Origin: Paludibacteraceae bacterium
Lineage (GTDB): Bacteria > Bacteroidota > Bacteroidia > Bacteroidales > Paludibacteraceae
DNA: 60,696 bases
Reading direction: 5' to 3'
Assembly: GCA_017558065.1 (NCBI GenBank)
Contig: JAFYWK010000052.1
Coordinates: forward strand, 1 to 60,696
The translations under genes were made by a program, and so were the position numbers. Numbering within the stretch: the stretch's first letter is position 1; the number at the start of each line of letters is the position of its first letter. Below the pieces are notes generated by a model. It was given only the letters and a program-made list of their open reading frames with translations. It was not told the DNA's origin and did not search any database. Below, one piece after another: positions 52,962 to 60,696 of the stretch.

Positions 52962-54152
52962 TTATAATTTTGTACCTAAAATGGTGTATGTATCATTACC
53001 GGATATGATTACTAACTGATTGTTGATAAATGCTTTACGTATGATTTTTTTGCTGCTGGTATATTGAATACCTGTTTCAATATCTTCTTCATCATCTCTG
53101 CCTTCAATAGTCAAGCGGTAAATGCATATGGGTATTTTATTAGGTTCTGCATAGCAAGCAAACAATGCAGGATGATTGCCTACGTTGTATTGCAGGTATT
53201 TTCCTAAACTGTTGCCGAGATTCATAATGATTGCTTCTCCAGTGGAATCGACCGATATGTCCCAATAACCGTAGTTCCCGTATGTCCCATTATCGTATAG
53301 TTTGTCCCAAAGAGCTAGTTTGTTTTTGGTTTGTCCGCCACTTGCCACCAAATATGCACCCTCATAGCGAATATTATCTTCGATATAAAAAGCCGCTTTG
53401 CCATCCAATTCGGTTAGATGTAGCGTATAAATGGCATCATCGTCTGCTGCTACATACGTGCGATCCTCAGAGTATTTGCCACCAATAGCATGGATATTGT
53501 TCTGCGAAATGGATTCATCAAAGTATCCCATGATATGGTTAATCTCCGCATTATGCACGCCAATGATAATTTGGTCTAAATCTTGCAGTTGCTTGACATC
53601 TGTCACTAATTTGTAAACTTCTCTATCGAATTCTGAAGCGCTATGTATGCTGATGGTGTTGATATTGATTGCATTTTCGCTACAATTAACCCAAAAACGA
53701 ATTTTTCCTGTTTCGGCAACGGAAATCTGTATGGTCGTATCACGGTTGTATTGCCCCATGCTTTTCGGTGGACGATTGATAATCAACTCATGGGGCGTGT
53801 TTTCGCCTATTTGTACGAAGATACTACCTTTTCCTTTGGATGCGTTTTGGCAAAAATTGATATCAACACTACGCACTTCTTCAAATGTAACGATAGATGT
53901 TGCACCAGCTCCCGAAGTACCTGTCTTTACACTTACTCCACGACCATAGACACGATTTTGTGCATCTACATAACCTACTTGATAGTCATATGCCTCTTTA
54001 TCGCACACCCAACCATCGTTTTTGCCATCGCATACAGTAGCATTGATTGCACTTTTCCAATCTTTAGATGTGAAAGTATATATCGTGGTTTCAGCATGAC
54101 TATGGAGTAATGCTACACAAACAAGCACTATTGATAAGAGGTTCTTCATCAT
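52962..54152 (-). CDS. Secreted protein of unknown function with T9SS-type tail
   Basis: 396 residues. Signal peptide (about 1-20, LLSIVLVCVALLHSHA). The first part (about 22-170) is beta-rich with YTFTSKDWKSAINATVCDGKN and may be a jelly-roll-like binding domain. The central part (about 190-345) is not recognised. The end, IRKAFINNQLVIISGNDTYT plus ILGTKL, is the same tail type as in the proteins at 45994-49035 and 54170-56308. It is encoded 17 bases after the phosphodiesterase gene, so the two secreted proteins are probably co-expressed. Confidence 0.7.
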   Translation of the reverse strand: MMKNLLSIVLVCVALLHSHAETTIYTFTSKDWKSAINATVCDGKNDGWVCDKEAYDYQVGYVDAQNRVYGRGVSVKTGTSGAGATSIVTFEEVRSVDINFCQNASKGKGSIFVQIGENTPHELIINRPPKSMGQYNRDTTIQISVAETGKIRFWVNCSENAININTISIHSASEFDREVYKLVTDVKQLQDLDQIIIGVHNAEINHIMGYFDESISQNNIHAIGGKYSEDRTYVAADDDAIYTLHLTELDGKAAFYIEDNIRYEGAYLVASGGQTKNKLALWDKLYDNGTYGNYGYWDISVDSTGEAIIMNLGNSLGKYLQYNVGNHPALFACYAEPNKIPICIYRLTIEGRDDEEDIETGIQYTSSKKIIRKAFINNQLVIISGNDTYTILGTKL

Positions 54153-54169
54153 ATTTCAATATTGTAGCG

Positions 54170-56308
54170 TTATTTGGATTGTCCTAAAATGTTGTAAGTT
54201 TTATTGTTGCGTTTGATATACAATTGTCCTTCGTGAATAAATTTATTCGTTTCTTCTATTGTATTCTCAATTCCGGTTACGTCAGTTGTCTCAGAAACTG
54301 TCACGGTACAATCCGCAGAGAAATCATCCAGGGTTACTGTTATGGTATAGGTTCCTAAGGTCTTACTTGTGAACTTAGCCACAGTGCCATCTGCTCTGAG
54401 AGAACTGTTGCGATTTGTTTTAGCATAACGCCATGTGATTTTATCCACATCTGCATTGGCTGGGGTAAGCATGGCTGTGATAGTTGCAGTATCGCCTTTT
54501 GCGATAGTAATGTTGGCAGGAGAGAGACTCACATCTTTCAGACGAATCTTGTGTGGCTCAGCACTAATCTCCCAACCTGCTATACCATGCCCGAGGCAGT
54601 ACTCGTATAGATTAATTGTAATAGGATCCACTCTCTCCCACCAGAAGAATGCACCTACTGATGAATTGGCATTGTAACCTCCGTTACCCAATTGCGCTTC
54701 AGTGTACATAGGAGTCAAATCAGCCGAAGTCATATCACGAAGTGTCCAACCGCCTTTGTAGTGACTACCAGACATATACACAAACATATCGTGCCCATTG
54801 AGCTCAAAGAACGCACCTCCGATGGTGTTATTGCGCGCTGGGGCTGTTGTGCCATTGGGTGAAGTCATGTATGAACCTTTATCACCATTTTTATACAAGT
54901 GATAACCGTTGGCACGCACTTGGTAGATAAAGTGATTAGGGGTATTATTTACAGGAATTACGTAGCCCGCAGTAGTACCTTCGAGGCTAACTGCACAAGA
55001 TGTAGTAGATACAAATTGACCATTGGCAATCTTTACCACTTCCACAAATTTCTGCTTATTAGGGAAGAAATATACATATCCACCTGCTGCAGAGAAGATA
55101 TCACCACTCGCAGTTGGGAAGTTCGTTTGGCCGTTATTGTTGAGTTTTATATCAATCACATGTTCAGAATTGTCTTCTGCTTTGTATACAGTCAGTTGTG
55201 TAGGAATAGATGCACTCTCAGAAGTGTGCAGAATCAAATTGCCCGCATCGTCGCGACAGATACCATGGCGAAGAGTAGGAATCTCGATACCAGGCTCAAA
55301 TACATTGCCTGCTGTATCTATAGCTACTAATTTTTTGGCATTGTAATCCGACATATAGAATACTCCATCAATGAAGGCTGCTTCTTGTGCCTGTGTGTAT
55401 TCTCCTCCCAATGTGGTTGGGAAATCTGCTGGCAATGTGCCTGCAGTTTCGGTATACTTAAAGAGTGGTGTTACATATATAGCATCCAGCGGTGGGGTAG
55501 GTGCAAGGGCTTCCCAATCTATCTCCTCGAGTTCAGGCATCTCAGCTGGCATTAGGTAGTCGCAAGTCATTGTGGTGCAGCCGAGTTCTCCATGTTGTTG
55601 GTATGATGTTAGATTATTGACGGTCCAGCATGCTACTTCCATTCCTGCTTCATGACATTTACGTGCCATAGCTTTGCTTAGTCCGCCTGTCTGTACACTT
55701 GGATTGATACCCCATTGCTTGCACCACTCATAGCGTGCTTCGGTAACTTCATAGCAAAGGTATTGACATTGTAACTTAGGATAATTGGTTCGTACAAACT
55801 CGAGCGATGGTTGCATGGAAGTTAAGATACGTGCTTCTTCCACCAAACCATGTTTCTCTATCAGTTTGTATAGACCAGGGAAACGACTCATATCGTTACT
55901 ATTGATACCTACAGCCCACTTGAGCTCAATGATAGGGAACACATTGTTCTCCTTGCAGATCTCCAAATAGCGATCTACGGTCAAAATCTTAGCGGTGTAC
56001 TCTACGCCACCACGTGTTTGTGTGAGTGTGAGATCCTTGAGATCAGCAAACTTAGTATAAGGAATTTGGACATCATGTCCCACACGACTCAAATTGTCAT
56101 CATGCCAGCAGACATACTCGCCATCGCTGGTAGTTTTCACGTCAATTTCCAAACCTGTATAACCATAGTAATTGATACCATTCATCATGGCCTCTTCGGT
56201 GTTCTCTACACCGCGATAACTACCGCGGTGACCAGCAAACTGAGGTTTCCAAGCATGGGCTTGTGCAAACATACATGCAATGCACAATAGGGTAAAGATT
56301 CGTTTCAT
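54170..56308 (-). CDS. Secreted glycerophosphodiester phosphodiesterase with Ig-like domain
   Basis: 712 residues. Signal peptide (about 1-19). GDPD domain (about 22-260): AGHRGSYRGVENTEEA, EIDVKTTSDGEYVCWHDDNL and ELKWAVG supply the catalytic His pair and metal-binding acids. A beta-rich, probably propeller-like region (about 280-585) follows, then a BIG2-like Ig domain (about 590-680; VSLSPANITIAKGDTATITA) and a tail FIHEGQLYIKRNNKTYNILG typical of type IX cargo. It likely releases glycerol-3-phosphate from phospholipid or teichoic-acid-type glycerophosphodiesters outside the cell. The gene is 13 bases after trmH. Confidence 0.88.
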   Translation of the reverse strand: MKRIFTLLCIACMFAQAHAWKPQFAGHRGSYRGVENTEEAMMNGINYYGYTGLEIDVKTTSDGEYVCWHDDNLSRVGHDVQIPYTKFADLKDLTLTQTRGGVEYTAKILTVDRYLEICKENNVFPIIELKWAVGINSNDMSRFPGLYKLIEKHGLVEEARILTSMQPSLEFVRTNYPKLQCQYLCYEVTEARYEWCKQWGINPSVQTGGLSKAMARKCHEAGMEVACWTVNNLTSYQQHGELGCTTMTCDYLMPAEMPELEEIDWEALAPTPPLDAIYVTPLFKYTETAGTLPADFPTTLGGEYTQAQEAAFIDGVFYMSDYNAKKLVAIDTAGNVFEPGIEIPTLRHGICRDDAGNLILHTSESASIPTQLTVYKAEDNSEHVIDIKLNNNGQTNFPTASGDIFSAAGGYVYFFPNKQKFVEVVKIANGQFVSTTSCAVSLEGTTAGYVIPVNNTPNHFIYQVRANGYHLYKNGDKGSYMTSPNGTTAPARNNTIGGAFFELNGHDMFVYMSGSHYKGGWTLRDMTSADLTPMYTEAQLGNGGYNANSSVGAFFWWERVDPITINLYEYCLGHGIAGWEISAEPHKIRLKDVSLSPANITIAKGDTATITAMLTPANADVDKITWRYAKTNRNSSLRADGTVAKFTSKTLGTYTITVTLDDFSADCTVTVSETTDVTGIENTIEETNKFIHEGQLYIKRNNKTYNILGQSK

Positions 56309-56321
56309 AATATAAAATCAT

Positions 56322-57062
56322 TTAAGGTGTGTTATTTCTTCTGAACTCTGCCAGCACGATAGCTGTGGCAATGCTGACGTTTAAGCTCTCCGAGGTCGGT
56401 GTGTTAGCAGGGTAGGAGGGAATCAGCAATGGGTGTGTCACCATGTCTCTTACCGCGGGTGATATGCCGTTGCCTTCGTTGCCCATGACGATGATACCTT
56501 TTTCTTTATTCGGAATAGCCATAGGTCCGTACATATTCTTGCCGTCCAGCAGTGTGCCGTATATAGGATAGCCCATTTCTTGATATTCGCGCAGCACATT
56601 GGGCAGATTGTCCACATAGTGTACCTTCACGCGTGCCAAAGCGCCCATGGTGGCTTGCACCACTTTCGGATTGTAGCAGTCGGCTGTCTCGCGCGAACAT
56701 ATTATATGGTGTATGCCAAACCAGTCACAGGTGCGGATGATGGTGCCTAAGTTGCCAGGGTCTTGCACGCCATCCAGTGCAAGCAACACCCCATCTCCCA
56801 TATCCAATACCCCATCTCCCATATCCAATCGCCTCTTGAAAACGCCTATCACGCCTTGCGGTGTGCGCAATGAGGACATCTGTTCGATCTCCTTTTGGGT
56901 GGCATTATCGGGGGTCACCAACAATACCAATTCAAATGCCTCCTTGAGGTCATTGACGCATTTCTCGCCTTCTGCCACAAACAGGCCTTCCGCGTCGCGG
57001 CATTTCTTTTGCTGCAATTGGCGAACCCATTTGACCTGTGATTTAGTGATACGTTGATTCAT
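56322..57062 (-). CDS. TrmH/SpoU-family RNA 2'-O-methyltransferase
   Basis: 246 residues. N-terminal substrate-binding part (about 1-90; FVAEGEKCVNDL) and SPOUT domain with ALDGVQDPGNLGTIIRTCDWFG, IVMGNEGNGIS and IPSYPANTPTSESLNVSIA, which make up the knotted AdoMet site. It probably methylates a ribose in rRNA or tRNA. A perfect 21-base duplication (56788-56829) encodes DMGDGVL twice in the linker between the domains. It is the first gene after the promoter at 57082-57113. Confidence 0.92.
   Translation of the reverse strand: MNQRITKSQVKWVRQLQQKKCRDAEGLFVAEGEKCVNDLKEAFELVLLVTPDNATQKEIEQMSSLRTPQGVIGVFKRRLDMGDGVLDMGDGVLLALDGVQDPGNLGTIIRTCDWFGIHHIICSRETADCYNPKVVQATMGALARVKVHYVDNLPNVLREYQEMGYPIYGTLLDGKNMYGPMAIPNKEKGIIVMGNEGNGISPAVRDMVTHPLLIPSYPANTPTSESLNVSIATAIVLAEFRRNNTP
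56788..56829. repeat. Exact 21-base duplication inside the trmH-like gene
   Basis: Two identical 21-mers (56788-56808 and 56809-56829), each three heptamers (accccat, ctcccat, atccaat), lie in the interdomain linker and keep the frame. Confidence 0.9.
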
Positions 57063-57081
57063 TGTCGTGTATAAAACAGCG

Positions 57082-57113
57082 CAAAATTACTATTTTTTTT
57101 TGATATATACAAG
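57082..57113 (-). promoter_or_regulatory. Promoter of the trmH-to-tex run
   Basis: On the minus strand CTTG (57113-57110), N20 with an A9 tract, TAATTTTG (57089-57082). It is divergent from the promoter at 57139-57170. Confidence 0.75.
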
Positions 57114-57138
57114 TATTTTGGCTAAAATAAAATGTTTG

Positions 57139-57170
57139 TTTGTATATTTGCGAAAAAAGTAGTACTTTTG
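57139..57170 (+). promoter_or_regulatory. MATE exporter promoter
   Basis: TTTG (57139-57142), N20, TACTTTTG (57163-57170), 17 bases before the ATG at 57188. Confidence 0.75.
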
Positions 57171-57187
57171 CAGCAAATTATAGTTGT

Positions 57188-58546
57188 ATGAACAAGCAGA
57201 TTCTTCGTTTGGCTATTCCGAGTATTCTTGCCAATATTACGATTCCGTTGGTAGGATTGGTGGACACGGCTATTGTGGGACATATATCCGATGCGCATGC
57301 TATTGGCGGTATCGCTATTGGTACGATGCTTTTCGACTTGCTGTATTGGAATTTTGGTTTCCTGCGTGTCGGAACCAGTGGTATGACTGCTCAGGCTTTT
57401 GGTCGTAATGACCGAGAGCAATGTGCCCGTCTATTGGCACAGAGTGTGGGTATAGCATGGATAGGTGCTGCTCTAATATGGCTGGTGCAGTGGTTGTTTG
57501 TCACGGCGGCTTTGGCCGTTGTGCCGTGTTCCGAAGAAGTGGCTATGTTTGCACGCAAATACTTCTTTATCCGTGTATGGGCTGCACCTGCCACGTTGTC
57601 GTTAATGGCTATCAAAGGCTGGTTTATCGGCATGCAAGACACTGTCAGTCCGATGATTACAGACATGGTGGTGAATGTGGTGAATATGGCGGTTAGCTAT
57701 GTGCTGGCGGTCTATACGCCGATGGGTGCGATGGGGGTAGCGTTGGGTACGGTTATTGCGCAGCTCACGGGACTTTTGTTGTCGATGGTCATTCTGCTTT
57801 GGAAATACGGTCACGTATGGCAGGGTTTGTCATTCATTCGATTGCTTAGGGATATGCGTGGTATGCGCCAACTCATATCGTTGAATACCAACCTATTTGT
57901 GCGGTCATTGTGTTTTATGATTGTGTATGTGGGCTTCACAGCATTGTCGTCTAAGTATGGTGATACGGATTTGGCAGTATGTAGCATCCTCATGAAACTC
58001 TTCATGTTGGTTTCCTACTTTGTGGACGGCTTTGCCTATGCAGGCGAAGCCCTTGTTGGCAAATATATTGGCGAAGCCAAATCTCAACCTTTATCTAATA
58101 GCCCGCAGGGCGTCCAATATCCAATAGGCGGAACGCCGTCCAATAGCCACAATATCTCCTCCCTCGTTCGCCTGCTTTTTATCTGGTCATTGGGTGTTGG
58201 GGCTGTGTTTACGGTGGCGTTTGCGTTGTGGTATATGCCTATGTATAGTATGATGACTTCGGATGTGGTTGTACTTAATCGCCTTACGGATTTTACAGGA
58301 TGGTTCATTGCTATGCCTATCGTAAGTACGCTGGCATTTATGTGGGACGGTGTTTTTACAGGTGCCACGGCGGGCAAACAGATCCGCAATGCAATGATTT
58401 GGGCAGCAATAGGTTTTGTGTTAGGGTATGTGGCAACTTTCCATTACTTGGGCACACATGCCTTATTTGTCGCCTATTTTCTCCACCTCGCCGCCCGCGT
58501 TATTTACCTTACTGCTAACTGGAAACAAGTAGTAGAACAACAATGA
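57188..58546 (+). CDS. MATE family multidrug/toxin exporter (DinF type)
   Basis: 452 residues with about 12 membrane helices in two six-helix halves. It starts LRLAIPSILANITIPLVGLVDTAIVGH, typical of the DinF branch, and contains MTAQAFGRND and FVDGFAYAGEALVGKYIG at the equivalent places of the halves. An insertion (58094-58145) of heptamers and tiny hairpins encodes SNSPQGVQYPIGGTPSNSHN in the loop between the second half's helices, without breaking the frame. It exports cationic or organic toxins using Na+ or H+ in known relatives; the substrate here is unknown. ATG 57188 is chosen as the longer frame overlaps the promoter. Confidence 0.9.
   Translation: MNKQILRLAIPSILANITIPLVGLVDTAIVGHISDAHAIGGIAIGTMLFDLLYWNFGFLRVGTSGMTAQAFGRNDREQCARLLAQSVGIAWIGAALIWLVQWLFVTAALAVVPCSEEVAMFARKYFFIRVWAAPATLSLMAIKGWFIGMQDTVSPMITDMVVNVVNMAVSYVLAVYTPMGAMGVALGTVIAQLTGLLLSMVILLWKYGHVWQGLSFIRLLRDMRGMRQLISLNTNLFVRSLCFMIVYVGFTALSSKYGDTDLAVCSILMKLFMLVSYFVDGFAYAGEALVGKYIGEAKSQPLSNSPQGVQYPIGGTPSNSHNISSLVRLLFIWSLGVGAVFTVAFALWYMPMYSMMTSDVVVLNRLTDFTGWFIAMPIVSTLAFMWDGVFTGATAGKQIRNAMIWAAIGFVLGYVATFHYLGTHALFVAYFLHLAARVIYLTANWKQVVEQQ
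58094..58145. repeat. Composite heptamer/hairpin insert inside the MATE gene
   Basis: The order is tctaata (58094), gcccgcagggcg, tccaata, tccaata, ggcggaacgccg, tccaata (ends 58145). The two 12-base parts are each a four-pair mini-hairpin. The block is in frame and encodes a hydrophilic loop. Confidence 0.8.
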
Positions 58547-58558
58547 AATCTTTCTTTG

Positions 58559-58584
58559 TCGCGGCAGGGTGTTGATTGCCGCGA
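58559..58584 (+). terminator. Hairpin between the MATE and NUDIX genes
   Basis: TCGCGGCA (58559-58566) pairs with TGCCGCGA (58577-58584) over a 10-base loop, 12 bases after the MATE stop. No T run follows, so it may only pause or protect the transcript. Confidence 0.4.
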
Positions 58585-58619
58585 AACGTTGTTGATGTTG
58601 TCTTCTAAATATTAATATA

Positions 58620-59174
58620 ATGATTAAGAAACTCGAAAACAGAAAATGGCGTGTACTCAAGAGTACTCCTTTGTTGAATCTTGGACCCTGGTTGAATGTG
58701 CGCCAAGAAGAAGTAGAACTGCCTAATGGCACACAAATCCCTGCATGGTTCGTGATGGATTTCCCTAATTGGATCAATGTGATTGCCATCACTAAGGAGG
58801 GTGATTTTGTGATGATTGACCAGTATCGTCATGCTTTGGGCGAGACGCACTATGAGTTGGTGGCGGGTGTAGTGGACGAGGGCGAGACGCCTTTGCATGC
58901 TGCTATGCGCGAACTCAGCGAAGAGACAGGCTATGAAGGTGGCGATTGGCAGGCATTTATGGAACTATCGCCTAATCCTACTAATCATACCAACAAGAGT
59001 TACACTTTCTTAGCAACGGGGGTGGAGAAGGTACGCGAACCGCATCAGGAGCCATCTGAGGACATCCATGTGCATGTTCTCACTCGTGATGAGGTCTATA
59101 AACTACTCTCCTCGGGCGAGATTATCCAAGCCTTGCATGCCGCTCCGCTGTGGAAATACTTTGCCTCTTTGTAA
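58620..59174 (+). CDS. NUDIX hydrolase, ADP-ribose pyrophosphatase-like
   Basis: 184 residues. The Nudix box GVVDEGETPLHAAMRELSEE (about 82-101, continuing TGYEG) has all the catalytic residues (G-x5-E-x7-REUxEE-x-GU). The upstream INVIAITKEGDFVMIDQYRH and the proline-rich ELSPNPTNHTNKSYTF are typical of ADP-sugar pyrophosphatases. It would hydrolyse ADP-ribose or a related nucleotide sugar. The gene ends in the stop TAA at 59172-59174, where the first 11-base array begins. No own promoter was identified; it may be read through from the MATE gene. Confidence 0.9.
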   Translation: MIKKLENRKWRVLKSTPLLNLGPWLNVRQEEVELPNGTQIPAWFVMDFPNWINVIAITKEGDFVMIDQYRHALGETHYELVAGVVDEGETPLHAAMRELSEETGYEGGDWQAFMELSPNPTNHTNKSYTFLATGVEKVREPHQEPSEDIHVHVLTRDEVYKLLSSGEIIQALHAAPLWKYFASL

Positions 59175-59259
59175 TTACTCTATAACAACTTTGTAACAAC
59201 TCTGTAACTACTTTGTAATAACTTTGTAACTACTTTGCTACTTAGTACATACTTTGCCG
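59172..59259. repeat. Eight tandem 11-base units
   Basis: Units such as taacaactttg, taacaactctg, taactactttg, taataactttg are contiguous and start on the stop codon of the NUDIX gene. They lie in the 398-base gap 59175-59572. Confidence 0.88.
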
Positions 59260-59299
59260 TTTATAAGTTGAATGAACCTCGAATGTGTCTTGTATCTTA

Positions 59300-59354
59300 C
59301 GCACAATTCACGCACAATTCACGCACAATACACGCACAATAAGCGCACAATTCC
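59300..59354. repeat. Five tandem 11-base units
   Basis: Units cgcacaattca, cgcacaattca, cgcacaataca, cgcacaataag, cgcacaattcc. The sequence is unrelated to the neighbouring array at 59172-59259 but has the same period. Confidence 0.9.
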
Positions 59355-59416
59355 TTTCACTTCCATGGCTAATCACCCTGATTCCAGTCGCTTAATAACA
59401 AAAAAATCGCTATATT

Positions 59417-59448
59417 CTTGCTTTATTCAAAAAAATGTACTAACTTTG
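59417..59448 (+). promoter_or_regulatory. Promoter of the terminal lipoprotein gene
   Basis: CTTG (59417-59420), N20 with an A7 tract, TAACTTTG (59441-59448). A leader of about 117 bases follows, with short inverted repeats (ccac/gtgg near 59463-59482; cgga/tccg near 59521-59540) that might be a regulatory 5' region. Confidence 0.7.
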
Positions 59449-59572
59449 CAGACCGAATAACTCCACGCTGGTGTTTTATGTGGAATCAAAAATATGTATA
59501 TATAAAAAAACTTGTTATCGCGGAGTGAGCCGAAAATCCGATAAAGAGTAGGCTAACACAAATTATGAAAAA

Positions 59573-60696
59573 ATGAAAAAGACTAATTTGTTTGTTGCAT
59601 TGGTACTTATAGTAAGTGCTTGTGTAATATCGAGTTGCAAAGGACCTCTTAACAATGACCCTACAGGTGGTTTGTTACCAGAGCCTAAAGACACCATGGC
59701 TGTTTTGTCACCAGATGACCAAAAAAGCTATCTTGTTGAGGTGGGTAAGGAGTTAATCAACACCTTCAACCCAGAAGATCAAAGAGCTGCAGTAGAATTG
59801 GCGGATGAGTTGTATTCTAAGTACCAAGAGTATGACTGGGAGGCTATTTCAAGTGAGTTTGATGAGGAGCTCGAAGATATTTATTCTACGGAGTTTGAGT
59901 CTTTCTTTGGTATGCCACGTCGCATGATTGATGCTATCAATGGTAAAAAGAAAGTATCTTTAGAAGACAAAGAAATCTTGCTTACACTTTCAAAGTTTGG
60001 TCGTGTAATTGAGTTTGATGATAAAAACAAAACTGTGAAAATCACCAAAACCAATGACCCTTCTATCACAGCAATCTTTTCGGATGCCAAGGGCACTAAG
60101 TGCGAACTCAAAGTGTGGGGTGAAGGCAAAGAAATCGAAGGTTCATATACCTATGAAGATGGTCACTGGGAATATCCTCAAGTGTGGGATGAATATTGGG
60201 GAGAATGGGTTTCCGATTGGGAAAACGGTAAGTATATTTCTGACGGTAAACGCACTATCCGAGTAAAAGTGCCTACAACCATTAAAATGCACCTCAAACA
60301 CGGTTCTAATTCATTGATTTCGTTTACTTTTAACTGGGACTCTAACATTAAAGACTATGTAAACACTTCTTTGAATCTTCAAGTGACTAATTTAGTGTTC
60401 GCTGAAGAAATCAAAGTAAGTACCACCGAAGCTTCTATCGTATTCTCTTTGAGTTACGGAGATAAAGGTTTGATTGCTGCCGCAGTAAATTTGCCTAAGT
60501 ATGAGTTGATTGATTGGGAAGGAGGCAAAGATATTACTGAAGAAGAAGGCGAAAATTGGCTCGAAGAATATGGTGAAAAATATACAAGCATGCTTGGTAC
60601 AGTTGGAAAAGGGGAAGTTAAATTGGATGTTCTGGGTAAGATACAGTTGCGTGGTGGTGTTACCGACGGTGCTGCATTGGTGGATGCGTATTACAA
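59573..60696 (+). CDS. Lipoprotein of unknown function, cut by the window end
   Basis: At least 374 residues, open to the last base of the window. Signal peptide MKKTNLFVALVLIVSACVIS with lipobox ISSC (Cys22), then an acidic, likely outer-membrane-anchored protein (PEPKDTMAVLSPDDQKSYL). The middle and C-terminal part alternates hydrophobic and charged residues (VKVPTTIKMHLKHGSNSLIS) and looks beta-rich. I do not recognise the family, though multi-hundred-residue acidic lipoproteins of this kind are frequent in Bacteroidales. ATG 59573 is preferred since an ATG at 59565 meets a stop after three codons. It has its own promoter at 59417-59448. Confidence 0.8.
   Translation, partial: MKKTNLFVALVLIVSACVISSCKGPLNNDPTGGLLPEPKDTMAVLSPDDQKSYLVEVGKELINTFNPEDQRAAVELADELYSKYQEYDWEAISSEFDEELEDIYSTEFESFFGMPRRMIDAINGKKKVSLEDKEILLTLSKFGRVIEFDDKNKTVKITKTNDPSITAIFSDAKGTKCELKVWGEGKEIEGSYTYEDGHWEYPQVWDEYWGEWVSDWENGKYISDGKRTIRVKVPTTIKMHLKHGSNSLISFTFNWDSNIKDYVNTSLNLQVTNLVFAEEIKVSTTEASIVFSLSYGDKGLIAAAVNLPKYELIDWEGGKDITEEEGENWLEEYGEKYTSMLGTVGKGEVKLDVLGKIQLRGGVTDGAALVDAYY

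Noticed and set aside
59881-60129. 82-codon minus-strand frame at the right end
   Set aside because: It is a shadow of the lipoprotein gene, which has a promoter, signal peptide and lipobox on the plus strand.

Overview
The window looks like chromosome of a Bacteroidales bacterium (phylum Bacteroidota). The reasons are the promoters (a YTTG box, 20 bases, then TAnnTTTG, the sigma-ABfr type), families typical of the phylum (DUF4293, a degenerate M23 protein beside dxr and rseP, fused single-chain PurL), lipoproteins with short lipoboxes, and secreted proteins ending in type IX secretion-like C-terminal tails. I cannot name the genus.

Layout. 1-330 holds a promoter and a strongly base-paired segment on the minus strand, probably a structured RNA of unknown family. 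561-1624 is a two-gene regulatory unit (GHKL-type ATPase plus STAS-like protein). folD and purD follow on the minus strand. 5078-8590 (DUF3109 protein, cinA, AspT-family transporter) and 8675-15072 (class I fumarase, dead M23 protein, dxr, rseP, a WbpD-like acetyltransferase, DUF4293 protein) are plus-strand runs, followed by tRNA-Ser(CGA). purM-purH run back on the minus strand. 18.9-28.1 kb is an AT-rich defence island, all on the minus strand: a zinc-ribbon protein, a DpnII-type (GATC) restriction-modification operon with an extra unknown gene, and a NACHT/STAND NTPase plus TIR-domain protein pair. 28.8-40.4 kb reads as one long minus-strand unit from one promoter: UbiA/MenA-type prenyltransferase, AI-2E-family permease, a tandemly duplicated CotH protein, gltX, purE and purL. 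40.6-46 kb (plus) is an exopolysaccharide export set: WlbA-like oxidoreductase, two Wza-like lipoproteins and a Wzc-like tyrosine kinase; a large secreted protein follows. 57.1-49.1 kb (minus) runs trmH, a secreted glycerophosphodiesterase, a secreted protein, an aminotransferase, a small outer-membrane protein and tex. The right end holds a MATE exporter, a NUDIX hydrolase and a lipoprotein cut by the window edge.

The most interesting item is the TIR/NACHT pair. The TIR protein ends, and the NACHT protein begins, with the same short motif (ITQxGxxSxxxxNxGGI). A motif shared between effector C-terminus and NLR N-terminus is the signature of amyloid-type signalling, so I read the pair as a two-protein antiphage NLR system in which the NTPase templates a separate TIR effector. 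The second theme is a set of degenerate tandem repeats with fixed periods of 7 or 11 bases but unrelated sequences. They fill intergenic spaces, and the 7-base type also interrupts housekeeping genes in frame.
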